Below, in pieces: positions 42,272 to 53,478 of a DNA stretch of 64,000 nucleotides. The stretch is from Nannochloris sp. 'desiccata' (lineage: Eukaryota; Chlorophyta; Trebouxiophyceae; Chlorellales; Chlorellaceae). The stretch is taken from NCBI GenBank assembly GCA_019044685.2, contig JAGTXX020000017.1, positions 434,001 through 498,000 of the forward strand, read 5' to 3'. Positions within the stretch are counted from its first letter, which is position 1, and each line of letters opens with the position of its first letter. A program made the position numbers and the translations under genes. The notes under the pieces are model-generated. The model had not been told where the DNA came from. It saw nothing but the letters and a program-made list of their open reading frames with translations, and did not search any database.

Positions 42272-43935
42272 ATGCGGCGTTCTCTAACGGACTGCTTGCC
42301 AGCAATGACTGCTGCGACACGCAATAGTCTGATAAGAACAGCCAATGCTGCAGTTAAACAGTCAACCCCTGCCATCCTCCTTAGGTTAGTGCCATTGCCA
42401 ACCCTATTCATTATGTATTCTTGCAAATAATGTACCTCTCTACCCATCGTTGCCATAAAGCTATTACTTATATCCCGTACATCACTATTCTACTTTACAG
42501 AACACCGTCATCTGCGGTCTTAGCTCCATTTCAATCATCCCTCTCCTGGTCGTCTTTCTCACCGTGGGCTTCAGGACGCTTCAGATTCTTCTCGTCCCTC
42601 CCTCCTCACAGCGAACTTGCCATGCCAGCGTTATCCCCTACCATGTCTCAAGGAAATATCATTGAATGGAAGGTCACTGAGGGCCAAGAGGTAGCTCCAG
42701 GTGATGTGTTAGCAGAAGTCGAAACGGACAAAGCGACACTTAGCTGGGAAAATCAAGATGAAGGCTTTATAGCCAAGCTTTTAGTAGCACCAGGAACACA
42801 AGCAATAGAAGTAGGTGCTCCTGTAGCAATTTTAGTAGAAGATGCTGACAGCGTGCCTGCTTTCAAAGATTATGAAGGAGCTGGTGCGGGTGGGGGCAGC
42901 GCTCAAAGCGCTGCGTCTGCAGAAACTTCAGCAGGAACAAAACCAGCGGAACAATCGAATGTTCACATTGATTCTCGTATAGGCCCTGCAGCGCGTCATC
43001 ATTTACAAGACAGTGGAATTTCTCTGTCGTCCGTTCACCCGACTGGACCGCATCACATGGTCACTAAAGGTGATGTGCTTGCAGCCATTGCAGCAGGTGG
43101 ATCGAGTAGTAATAAACCTGTTGCAGCGGCAGTAGCAAAGGAGCAGAAACAACCACCAGCAGCAGCAAAGGAAGCTCCTGCTCCCACCCCTCAGGCTGCC
43201 CCCGCTCCCTCCACAGCTCCTGCACATATTTTTGCAAACGATGCTGATGCTGGGTACACCGATATTCCTACAACCCAGATTCGTCGTATTATCGCACAAC
43301 GTCTCCTGGAATCTAAGTCCACAATCCCCCATCTATACCTCTCTGCTGATGTTGAGCTCGATGGCATTGCTACCATGAGAGAGGCTCTAAAATCACAAGG
43401 TGTCAAAGTCTCAGTCAACGATTGCGTTATCAAAGCAGTCGCTCTGGCACTTGCTGACATTCCTGCAGCAAACGCAAAATGGGATTCGGTTGAAGAGAAA
43501 CTCGTTCCTTCTCCTTCAGTTGACATTTCAATTGCCGTCGCCACAGAGGGAGGTCTCATAACTCCCATTGTGAAGAACGCAGATGGCAAGACCCTATCTA
43601 CCATTGCAAGCGAGGTGCGGGATCTCGCTGGACGTGCACGGGAGAATAAACTAAAGCCTGAGGAGTTCCAAGGTGGGTCCTTCTCTATATCTAACTTGGG
43701 AATGTTTGGTGTCGATCAATTTTATGCTATCATCAACCCGCCCCAGGCCTGTATCATGGCTGTAGGAGGCGCTCGAAAGGTGGCCAAAATGGAAAAGGGA
43801 GCGCCGAGTGCAAAGACGATGATGACAGTGACCTTGTCTGCTGATAATAGAGTCTATGATGGAGAGGTGGCTTCAAAATTGTTGGAGGCCTTTGCTAAAA
43901 ATATGGCAAACCCATATCGGCTGTTGTCTGCTTGA
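42272..43935 (+). CDS. 2-oxoacid dehydrogenase E2-like acyltransferase (PDC-E2 type), with atypical active site
   Basis: Exons 42272-42384 and 42501-43935 (CTTAG|GTTAGT donor, TTTACAG acceptor, phase 2), 515 aa. A Ser/Arg-rich N-terminus (MRRSLTDCL...) suggests mitochondrial import. The lipoyl domain is clear (MPALSPTMSQGNIIEWKV; lipoyl lysine K115 in ETDKATLSW). An E3-binding domain follows (GPAARHHLQDSGISL ... KGDVLAAI) and then the catalytic domain. The E2 signature DHRxxDG here reads DNRVYDG, with Asn (codon AAT at 43846) replacing the catalytic histidine (N487). The rest of the fold (FSISNLGMFGVDQFYAIINP) is intact. It may be a non-catalytic E2/E3BP-like subunit or work differently. Confidence 0.9.
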
Positions 43936-44239
43936 AACACGTCTTAGTTTCGGTTTATTGTAGCTATGAAAATGGGCCTACCCTTATCCCTAAAAAACCC
44001 CTAAATTAAGCACCTTATTTTAAGGAATTTATAGTAGCCATGAAGATGGGTTATTGGTGGGTGTTAAAAAGTGTTTACAAGTACGTACTGTGTATTTTAA
44101 TACCTTTTGTTATGATGTAAAACAGTACCCCTCTTATAATCAAAAATGAACAAAAATGGGAAAATCCAGTTCAAAAGTAACAAATGAAGAGATAAACACG
44201 CAACACAACAAAACACAACACAACACACCTTCCGATTAA
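43936..44239. other. Convergent 3' flanks
   Basis: Between the E2-like and TMEM120-like genes. Contains TGTAAAA near 44118 and a short CAACACAAAA-type repeat near 44203-44228. No coding frame. Confidence 0.55.
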
Positions 44240-45805
44240 TTAATCCATCTTAGTACTAGCAACACCACTGCCATTGTCAGGCAAAACAGTCGCTATTCCT
44301 CCTACTGCACGACCGTCTCGACCACCACCCCCACCCCCTCCCTTATTCCCCCTAACCCCCATAGGCACTGCATTTGGCGACGCCGACCTAGATCTCTGCC
44401 CCGCCACAGGTCTGGCCCTTAACGCAGTAATTCTACTCACAGCCTTCTCTCTGCTCGCTCTCTTTCCCGCAATCGTTGCTATTGTGTTTATAAAATTTCT
44501 CGCTGCCATGTAGATCATGATCCCACCCGCCAGAGCGACACCACGACTACCCCATAAATCCGAGTCTTTATCTTCGAGATTTAAAAACCCTTCAGGAGAT
44601 AACAACGCCCATGCAGTATACATCAACATCTCCCATCCAATATACGCTTGCAACCCTTGCATTGCGAATAAAATAGGATACAAGAGAATTAATTGTCCGT
44701 GAGCGCCGCTCGTTTCACCGCTGACAACATCCATTGCAGAGTTCTTCCCCAAGGCAATGCGTGTATACATCCTTCTTCTTTGATATCTGTTCTGCAATAC
44801 AATCACTACAGATTGCATCATAGCCCACCAAAGAAACAAAGTAATGGCGCGTACGAATGCCGGAGAGTCAACGGGTAATGAAAGCATCAACACACACATA
44901 GCCATGGACCAATAATGATGATGGATCCACCAGGGTCGAATATGAGATCCATTAACTTTTAATACACTTTCCCTTAATGCTGCAGCGGTGTAGAAGAATA
45001 ACAACCAACAAAGAAAAAATTGTACGCCGACCATGACCATGGGGATCAGTGTCACTGTGGCAGCAGCTTCCGACAGGAATCTGCTACGAAGGACGCCGAG
45101 ATATAATATGGTAGAAAAGGCAAACATGGTGTAGGCGGACCTGTTACGAAAAGAGTGGTAATCTTCTTTAATTCTCATCGACTCATCTCGGCGGAGGGCA
45201 AGAACATTTACAGAAGGGCCAAGAAAAGTACCCAAGAGAGCTGGTTTACGAGACTTTTGAAATTTCCGTAAGTCACCCCCAGGTCCATTTCCATTTAAAA
45301 TAGCCTTAGCAGCTTCCAGATGGACGACATCGTCTACCCAGTCGCCGTCGGTGGTGTTGGTAGTGGCAATGGTGGCGAGTGCTTTTTTAAGGCTTGTGCC
45401 GAGGTTCTCTACTTCTTCGGTGAGAGCTTCAGTTTCTGCGGCCAGGCGATTGCTGAAGGTGGCGACACGTTGGCTTAAAGCGCGTCTGCATTTTTGGAAT
45501 TTTGGGGGGAGAGAAAAAGAGAGTCAGAAGCGGGAAGGTCGGATCAAGAGTCTAGGTTGTCCAAAGCAGAAATTGCCCCAGACGAAGACTTTTAATTCCT
45601 TCACAAGCTGGTTTGAATATCAGTTGAGCTGAAAGAGGCAGCCCACTTACGCTTGGTTGAGCAAACGCTCGGACGAGGCATCCTGCGAACAAGAATTGAG
45701 ACAGTGCATGCTGAAAGATAGGTTTTAACCACAGCTGCCTGAACCGAGATGATAAAAAATAATCATTAAATGTCTGAATGCTCAAATATGGTTTACCTCT
45801 GCCAT
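44240..45805 (-). CDS. TMEM120-family membrane protein
   Basis: Three coding exons: 45805-45797 (nine nt, MAE), 45682-45651 and 45485-44240, phases 0 and 2, 428 aa. The N-terminal ~100 residues are a predicted coiled coil (LSQRVATFSNRLAAETEALT, EEVENLGTSLKKAL). They are followed by LGPSVNVLALRRDESMRIKE and six or so membrane segments including ALRESVLKVNGSHIRPWWIH then HHYWS, the hallmark of TMEM120/TMPIT proteins. Animal TMEM120A/B are nuclear-envelope/ER proteins with a coenzyme-A-binding fold linked to lipid metabolism. The C-terminal ~70 residues (Arg/Ser then a Gly8 run) are an extension not found in animals. Confidence 0.87.
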
Positions 45806-46330
45806 CCCAAAACGTGCTCTTTTACGATCGAAGAGTGATCTCAACGCTATGAAAAAGACGCTTCTGCTCTTTTGCACACGACAAACAAGTCCAATAGTGT
45901 TTTCAAAATAACGCTTTAGTGTGCAATTAATTTTAATTTTGTTTAAAAAAGGCTCACAGAAGCTTAAATACCAATTCCCAAATCACTGCCAGCACATGTG
46001 TACACCCACAACCGCTCAAGTTTAAAGTCTTAAATTCACTTTTACAGCATTCATTAAATGTCAGTTTTTGGTTGATATACATAGTATCGTTATAAAATAC
46101 AGTCTTGGGTGACAATGCACTAATTCAAAGTCAAAGATTCATATTGAAAACTACCTAGAAAACAGAATAACGGCAAAACATATTAAATTCCGCTCGGTGC
46201 TTCCTTCCAAAGGATTTTCCACAGCACAGCCTAGCTAAGCCAAGCAACCAAAGGCTGCAAAAAAGGTAAACTAATAACAATCGCAATTCTATTAAATTTG
46301 TATTATTATTGGGGCCATACTAAACGGCAA
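45806..46330. other. Intergenic; nothing recognised
   Basis: AT-rich promoter side of TMEM120 and 3' flank of the next minus-strand gene. Confidence 0.55.
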
Positions 46331-47123
46331 TCAAGGCTTTCTCCATTCTGCTAACGGAATGTTAAACACCCGGATTGCTGTCAAGATTCCAAGACCAATT
46401 CCAACAGAAACAACTTCACTCCACGCAGAGTCACCAAAACAGACATCCCAAGCTGTCCAAACCCCTCTCTCAAAGATAACAATCCCAATAACAGCTACCA
46501 AAGTATTCACATTAGCTCTCAGATCCATCGAGTTGCGATCCGCCTTTAACGCGTTGCTGACGGCTTCCTCAACGCTGACCATTTCCTTCTCCATAGCATT
46601 GCGTACTGCAATAGCAATAGCAGATTCAACCTCGGCGGCGACAATGTCATGAAGCCTTTCTTCAAAATCTATGCTAGATGTCTGCAAGAACAAGAAGAAG
46701 GGGGGAAAGTTTTTAAGTGAGAAAAATATAACGAGCAGTTGACACAGAAGAGAGGCGGCAGGTTGAGAAAAAAAAGAATGGAGAAAAGAAAGAAAAGCGC
46801 AGCGATGGTGAACCTACCACTAATGATGCAAGAGAAGGCTGCTGTGTGCTCCCCATTGCGGTTGAAGAAGCTTGAGGGACAATGCGAGCGAGGGCTCCTG
46901 CTGTTGCTGTTGCTGTCACCGTCGATTGTAATTGTGATAAGTTTGAAGAGGAACCTGATTTTTTTAGGGAATTCTTGTTATCCGCGGGCTGACTACGCAT
47001 TGCAGAAAGCATATTCAAACTACCAATCCGTGTGCTTGAAAAGCGGGTTGGGAGCACCATATTTTTTGAGCTACCCGCGGGCAATGCGCGGCCAATCTGA
47101 GATGGCTTCATCCATGGAACCAT
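46331..47123 (-). CDS. Protein with two C-terminal membrane segments, unknown function
   Basis: Exons 47123-46818 and 46681-46331 (GTG|GTAGGT donor, CTTGCAG acceptor, phase 0), 218 aa from MVPWMKPSQIG; the methionine four residues later is an alternative start. The N-terminal ~100 residues are Ser/Ala/Gln-rich and disordered, with Arg and Lys but few acids, compatible with an organellar targeting region. Next is an amphipathic, Glu/Ala-rich helix (DIVAAEVESAIAIAVRNAME). Two hydrophobic segments end the protein (TLVAVIGIVIFERGVWTAWD; EVVSVGIGLGILTAIRVFNI). I recognise no family. Confidence 0.72.
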
Positions 47124-47795
47124 AAGGAATGATGGAATATGGTATATAATGATTTGTATGGTGCGTATAGCCGCGATAAGGACTTTTCTTTGAACAAGAT
47201 TGTGGAATTCTTTGGTTGAATCGATAGAACACACCTGTAACGTGCGGTATAAACGGCACAGTAGGGGTTTCAATTGTATTTAAAACTGTTGAATTTCCTA
47301 TTAGAATAAATGTTGTTAAATAAATATGTTCTTTGATAAATATTGGCAAGTGGCTCTCACTGCACCGTGCAGTGACCGGAGCAACAGCATTCTGTAATGC
47401 ACGGATTTATATTAACTTGAGAATTTGAGCTTTCCAAACTGCGTGTACAACAATCACAATGCTTTAAAGGCACGCTTGCAGCCCCTAAGCAAGCCCATCT
47501 ATAAAGATTAAAAAAGGGCGGTGGGTGGTGACGTTTTAGGCGGCACCATACGTTTTAATCGTCTTGACCTCCTCTCGCGCTGCCCTCCATCCAAAACCCG
47601 TGTGCGGACAGTACAAATGATACCAATGGCACACTATTGACATAAGTTAACTATACGACCTGCGTCCAAAAGTGCAATGGGGCCTTGGCCAAGAAGAAAA
47701 TTTTCATTTTTGGTTGATGCAGCCAGTTTGGTCGTCATTTAGCAAACAACGTGCATTATAAATCTAATTGTTTAACTCTATATCTCTTATCTACA
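47124..47795. other. Divergent promoter region upstream of enoyl-ACP reductase
   Basis: About 670 bp between two divergent genes. A TATAAAT lies at 47757-47763, 33 bp before the reductase ATG; its role as a TATA box is possible but would imply a very short 5' UTR. No coding frame supported. Confidence 0.5.
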
Positions 47796-49099
47796 ATGGC
47801 TTCTCAGACCATCAGTCGCGCTCAGACTGTCATCAGCGCCATGCAGCGCACCCATGTCGCCAGGTCCAACGCTGCTAGAGCTGTTCAGGTCACTCGCCCT
47901 AGCCAGATTGCTGTCTTTGCTCCTGGACGTCCCATCGCAATCCGAAGCCGCAAGTCTAGCACTGTGTCTGTCACTGCCAACGGAGATGGACTTACAATCG
48001 ATCTGCGCGGTTAGTAAACTAGCCTCGCCTGATACATTGTATCGCATTTACGCATTATGGGTTCTTTAATATATGAAGCTTATATTACATGTTCTATTTG
48101 CAGGCAAGAAGGCTTTCATTGCCGGAATTGCTGATGACAATGTAAGTGACACAACTGCTGTCCTCGCTACCCTTTTTCTTACCCCATTTTATTAAAGAGA
48201 GTCGACGTCTTATTTAATTATCCTTACTATACTATATGCAGGGTTTCGGATGGGCTATTGCCAAGTCTCTTGCTGAAGCTGGTTGTGAAATTTCCATTGG
48301 CGTCTGGGTTCCTGCCTTAAACATTTTTGAAACCAGCTTCCGTCGTGGCAAATTCGATGAATCCCGCAAACTCTCGAACGGTAAACTTATGGAATTCAGC
48401 CATATCTACCCCATGGATGCCGTTTTTGACTCCCTTGACGACGTGCCTGAAGAGATTGCTACCAACAAACGTTATGCCGGCAACCAAGGATGGACTGTCT
48501 CTGAAGTCGCTGGTAAGGTTCAAAAAGACATTGGCAAGATCGATATTGTCGTTCATTCTCTTGCTAATGGGCCTGAAGTCGCTAAACCTCTTTTGGAAAC
48601 CTCTCGCAAGGGCTATCTCGCAGCAATGTCTGCTTCTTCATACTCTTTCGTCTCTATGCTCCAGCACTTCGCTCCCTTGATGAACGTCGGTGGCTCTGCT
48701 ATCTCCCTTACGTATATTGCTGCTGATAAGGTCATTCCCGGATATGGTGGTGGTATGTCCTCCGCTAAAGCTGCTCTTGAATCAGATACCAGAGTGCTTG
48801 CCTACGAAGCCGGTCGCAAACATCAAGTTCGTGTCAACTCCATCTCTGCTGGCCCTCTTGGCTCTCGTGCTGCCAAAGCTATTGGATTTATTGATGATAT
48901 GATTGCATACTCTTATGAAAACGCTCCTTTCCAAAAGGAACTTCATGCGATCGAGGTTGGCCGAGTTGCTGCATTTTTACTTTCTCCCTTGGCATCTGCG
49001 ATTACCGGCCAGGTGATGTATGTTGATAATGGACTCAATATTATGGGACTGGCCCCTGATTCTAAGACTCTCCTTGACAGACAAGCTGAGAGAAAGTAA
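47796..49099 (+). CDS. ENR1: Plastid enoyl-ACP reductase (NADH), FabI/ENR
   Basis: Three exons, 47796-48009, 48104-48141 and 48242-49099 (phases 1 and 0), 369 aa. Residues 1-62 form a Ser/Arg/Ala-rich transit peptide. The mature part starts [20 protein letters not shown], then [16 protein letters not shown] (dinucleotide-binding fold). The plant-type insertion [20 protein letters not shown] and the catalytic stretch [19 protein letters not shown] with the Tyr and Lys of the SDR active site are present. It catalyses the last reductive step of each cycle of plastid type II fatty-acid synthesis. All expected elements are intact and length fits plant ENR. Confidence 0.96.
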
Positions 49100-49433
49100 A
49101 AAGAAAATGATTATCTTTTACCTATGATAGATAGAGACAAAAAGAAAAGGTTAATACGTCCAGAGAAGATAGGAAGAAAGTTATGAATTATATATAATTG
49201 CATTGAACTTTTAATTTTTTTTGTCTTTTTCCTGAATTTTGTACTCCATGATACACTCTGCCCCCACCCGATGCTTGATGATGCTGTTTTTTGTTTGCTT
49301 TGCTACCCAATACCCTTGGTAAATTGTTATAAAATAACCTCACTAAAATGCAGAAATAGGTCTTGAGAGTTCTTACACGAGCAAAAAAAACCCTAAATGA
49401 GAATAAAGTGAATAATTAATTGTTTCTGTTTCC
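49100..49433. other. Convergent 3' flanks
   Basis: AT-rich, no coding frame; 3' UTRs of ENR and the DEX1-like gene. Confidence 0.55.
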
Positions 49434-52319
49434 TTAAGAAGGCAATTCCACTCGTAGGGCATTCCCTCCACTCATAAACAACACCGCAGCTGCAGTAAAC
49501 GCAAACGGCCCTACCGCCAACCATTTCAACAATCTATAAAAATGAATATGGAAAGACAGAGCAAATTCATCGGAAAACATCGCCCCCGTCTCATCTTTCA
49601 TTTCAACTCTGATTGTCGCGGAAGTGCGGGTTCGAGGGCAGGGTATTTCCATCACGTAGGTCCCTGTTTTATTCACTATATTACTCATACCAATCACTGG
49701 TTGATCGCCCATACCCATCTCTTTGGCCCCTACTCCTTGTAGAGCTACGGATATTTTGTAAGGACCATGAAGTTTTCCTCCAATCAAAGGGGGGCGTTTA
49801 TCCACTACAGTCACCCGTACTTGAACAGCTTCTCCACGAACATCGCGAGGGACACGTGACGCAGCTGTCGCGTAGATTCCCTCCCAATCCCATTTTGCTA
49901 CAAAGCCAGCAGTGCCAGGCCCAGGTGTTTGACTCGGCCAGACTTTCAGAGGTTGGAACTTTGCTGGAGTTCGAATCGCATATATATTCCCTCCTGCGGT
50001 TGCTACGAGGAGATCCATACGTCCTGTATGTGCTAAATCATCTGCTAATACCATAGCGTACGACGGCTCGCCTAAATCCAGAGAATCAGCGCACGCAGTT
50101 AAAGAATCCACCACATACAAAAACCCGTCATGTGAGGTAGCAACTAATTGTAGCCCTGGAAGCTTTGGATCTGAGAGTTTTGTTACCATAATTGGAGCTG
50201 TGATTCTTCCATATGTCCTAAATGGGAAACCAGGTTTATCTTTTCCCGTAGCGCCATCTAATACAAAAATACGACCATCAAAAGTACCAATAACGATCTC
50301 TAATTTCCCGTCACCATCAAAATCTGCAAGAGTCGCTCCAGCACCAATTGCACTCCCCACATGTCGTTCCCACACTTCTTTACCACTCAATCTTAATGCA
50401 ACAACGCTTCCACGGGCATCACCTGCGATTATTTCAAGCCATCCATCGTTATCAACATCCCCTACTGCCACTTGTCCTTGAACATCGCCCAATTGTACAG
50501 GCCATCCATCCAACGCCTGGCCAGTGTTGGGGTCCAGGACGTACACCCATCCCATGGATGTACCTACAATAATCTCTAATCGGCCATCATTATCAATATC
50601 AGCGAGTGTAGGTATTGAATGAATCTCCGCCTTGTACCGAGTATACCTTGTTGACAGATCTAGGTGTTGATTCCATTTGATTCCCCGTGTATGGAGATCG
50701 TACACCACTATACCAGATGCGAGGTATTTACCAGGGTCTCCGTCTTTACCTACAGCAGCACGTGCTCGCGCTGAGTCAGCAGCGTAATCTCCAGGGTCAA
50801 AAAAGTATGATACTGGAACAACGAGTTCATCTCGACCATCGTTGTCTATATCTGCGATAGAAGGGGTCGCCATGACGTGAGCGTCTATCCAGACGTATGG
50901 AGCGTCGACTTCAGGGCTGATTTCATCAGGGGCGGTGTTCATGTCGTCTTCCCAGAGTTCCGCTTTCGCTTGATAATCTCCACCGTGGCCATCCTTGATA
51001 AGATCATTATCGTTGTTGTTGTTGTCGCCAGGAGGGGTATAGACGTTGAAATAATCATCAGTCTCTTCTTCAATAAACTCACTATCATCGTAGTGAGAAT
51101 TACCGTGGCTATGGGGTCGTTCTTGACGACCTCGGTGACCTCTACGTACATGCCGGACATTACCGCCATGAAGAACATGATTTGTATTTTCTTTTTCTTC
51201 TTCGTTGTCTTTTTCTTCATTGTCTTCATCACCACCAACGAATGGGCCATCGTACTCTTCATCATCTATTTCATCATAAACATTCGTATCATCCAACCAA
51301 TCTGCATCTCTGCTAGAGTTGTCAGGCTCATGCACATCAGCACCTCCGCCACGACCACCGACATCGCCGCCTTGGTTTTGTTCTTCGTCAGCAAAGAGCT
51401 CAGTAAATGATTCAGCAGCTTCTTCACTGATTTCCTCACGTTGCTGGACAGTAGCACCTCCATTATTGTGCAAGGATGCAACGTCAACTTGAAGCAAAGA
51501 ACGACGGCGTTTCTGACTACCACTCCCGCCACCACTACCGTCACCACCTTCTCTTCTCCTTCTGCCTATATTACTCCTCTCTCCAATGCCAGAGTCGTCA
51601 GCATCAGCACCCACATCAGGGTGACTATGATCATTGGGATCAGGGTTTAATCCTGCATACCAATCGCGTTTCACTCGAAGTCTAGGAATGAAAAGACGAT
51701 AGGACGCTTCGGCGCCAGTATCTTTAAAAAATTGAATGTCACCATCATAAGTGGCTACTAGGATATCTAGTACCCCGTCAAAATCGATATCGTATAATAG
51801 AGGGCTAGCATGTAGCGTAGAGCGATGCTGCGCTTCGAAAATAGTGTCTTCAGCGCCAGTACGGCCTTCTAAGATGTGTAAACGGCGGCGGAATCCTGGA
51901 ATGATGATATCTTTGCGGCCGTCATTGTAGAGATCTGTGATGAGAGGGGTGGCGTAGATGGAAGAACTGACTTCTGCATGCCAACGGACAGCAAGATCTT
52001 GTCCACAAACGCTGTTCTCAGTTTCGTCTCTGTATTTTTGGGAAGAGGGGAGACTCAGCTTTGAAGGGACGAGGGGGGTAGAATTTTGGTGTGATGTGAT
52101 CAAGCAGGGATTTTAGCGGAGCGAAGAGTTTGATTCAAGCAAATATTACCTTCTGAATGGTGCATCGCCACGTTTGTCAGAGAATGCTTCCCTTTTTAAA
52201 AATTTATTGCCGTCAATTTTTACGTCAGAGTCATCAGCTACAGAATTACTGATTTGAGCAGACGCGATGCCAGATAAGCTCCAAAATAGCAATGCGCTCC
52301 CAAGCAATACAATTCTCAT
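49434..52319 (-). CDS. DEX1-like FG-GAP/integrin-alpha-type membrane protein
   Basis: Exons 52319-52150 and 52029-49434 (AAG|GTAATA donor, AATACAG acceptor, phase 2), 921 aa. Exon 1 encodes a signal peptide (MRIVLLGSALLFWSLSGIAS). FG-GAP-like calcium-binding repeats follow: DIDFDGVLDILVATYDG, DIDNDGRDELVVPVS, DIDNDGRLEIIVGTSMG, DVDNDGWLEIIAGDARG and DFDGDGKLEIVIGTFDG. A long acidic, low-complexity insert (about residues 200-360) interrupts them. One C-terminal transmembrane helix (WLAVGPFAFTAAAVLFM) leaves a short tail. This is the layout of plant DEFECTIVE IN EXINE FORMATION 1 (896 aa in Arabidopsis). A role in wall or surface assembly is plausible but inferred. Confidence 0.92.
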
Positions 52320-52797
52320 GTTGAGATCCAGATCTAAGCGCTTATGTCGCCATAATTCATATCTACCTCGAAATTTTAGATCATTTATATTTGATTATTT
52401 TTTACAGCAAAGATTACTATTTCTTTGAGGCTTACGACCCGAATGACGTGTTCACTTGATTTGAGGTTATCAATAAATTACAATTGTGATTCTCAACATT
52501 GAATTTTCACGTTATTTCCTCACCTTCCTCAGGCCCCAACCACAAAAAAAATTCGGAGAGTTTCTTGGCTAACTGTTTTTGACACATAAAACTTGAACCC
52601 TCTAAATTTCCACTATTTCTTGTAAAACTCAAGGATTACATCAATTGCATTATTTCCAGCTGCAATGCAGGCCGATCAGGCTTTTTTATCCCAGTCCATT
52701 GTCTGTTATGATGACAGTGACGATGATGATCAAAACCCGTTCCGATACGCAGTGGTTAACGAGGTTTTAGATGATGATAATATTCCAATGTCCCTGC
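52320..52797. other. Intergenic; contains a doubtful small + strand ORF
   Basis: 5' flank of the DEX1-like gene. A 61-codon + strand frame (52665-52850) begins here, but its 3' end is antisense to the spliced gene at 52798-53118, and I do not support it as a gene. Confidence 0.5.
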
Positions 52798-53118
52798 TCA
52801 ACGCCTTGGACGCGAAGCAGCCATTTTTTGCTGGACTTGCAAGGCGGTAACTCTTGAGTTGTTCACCCCGGCTTCATTAAGATCAGCCGCCCAAGCTTGC
52901 CAATGATCACCACCCTGGTTGGACAATGCGTCGATGGCGCCTTGGTTAGTTCTAGCAAATGTTCCTGGGAATAAATAACAACGAATGCAGAGTGAGAAAA
53001 AGGGTCAGGAGGGCAAATAACCAGTGATCATATCAATTTTGAATGCAAATGGCGTACCTGCTAGCTGTAAAAGCCGGGATACACCCTCATCAGTCCAAAT
53101 ACGAGCCACACTACCCAT
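52798..53118 (-). CDS. Small protein of unknown function, 75 aa
   Basis: Two exons, 53118-53058 and 52964-52798 (GCAG|GTACGC donor, TTCCCAG acceptor, phase 1). The product runs MGSVARIWTDEGVSRLLQLA then GTFARTNQGAIDALSNQGG, DHWQAWAADLNEAGVNNSRV and TALQVQQKMAASRPRR. It has no signal peptide or membrane helix, is evenly composed, looks helical, and lacks low complexity, which favours a real protein. A 3' splice site (ATTCCAG) abuts the ATG, so a non-coding 5' exon is likely. I do not recognise the family. Confidence 0.65.
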
Positions 53119-53478
53119 CTGGAATGAAATAAGAAAAGGGCAGGCACGGAAATGTGAGTCAGGTGGGCCTGATCACTGATGGGGGTGTGATTGGAGAAAT
53201 TCAATGAATGGCGTTATTTTTCAGCACTTACGGGCAGAAGTTAGTAGCTTGAATAGATAGAACAATGTATTAAGAAGTTAATAAAATAGAGTATGCCTTG
53301 CGAATGTTGTTAGTTTGCCCAAAACTCGTATGAGACGAAAGTTCGTTGCGAATTTTGTTGCTGGCAGTTGGAACGAAGTGTCAAAAAAACCCCTAAAAAC
53401 TCAACTCGCGCACCATATTTGCCGTTAATATACATATTTTACATCTAATCACGAGCGCAAGGCAAAAAATTCGGCAGT
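53119..53478. other. Intergenic; probable 5' exon and promoter of the 75-aa gene
   Basis: AT-rich, nothing else seen. Confidence 0.5.

Noticed and set aside
52665..52850. 61-codon + strand ORF with an ATG
   Set aside because: Its 3' part is antisense to a spliced minus-strand gene with good junctions; short and of no recognisable family.
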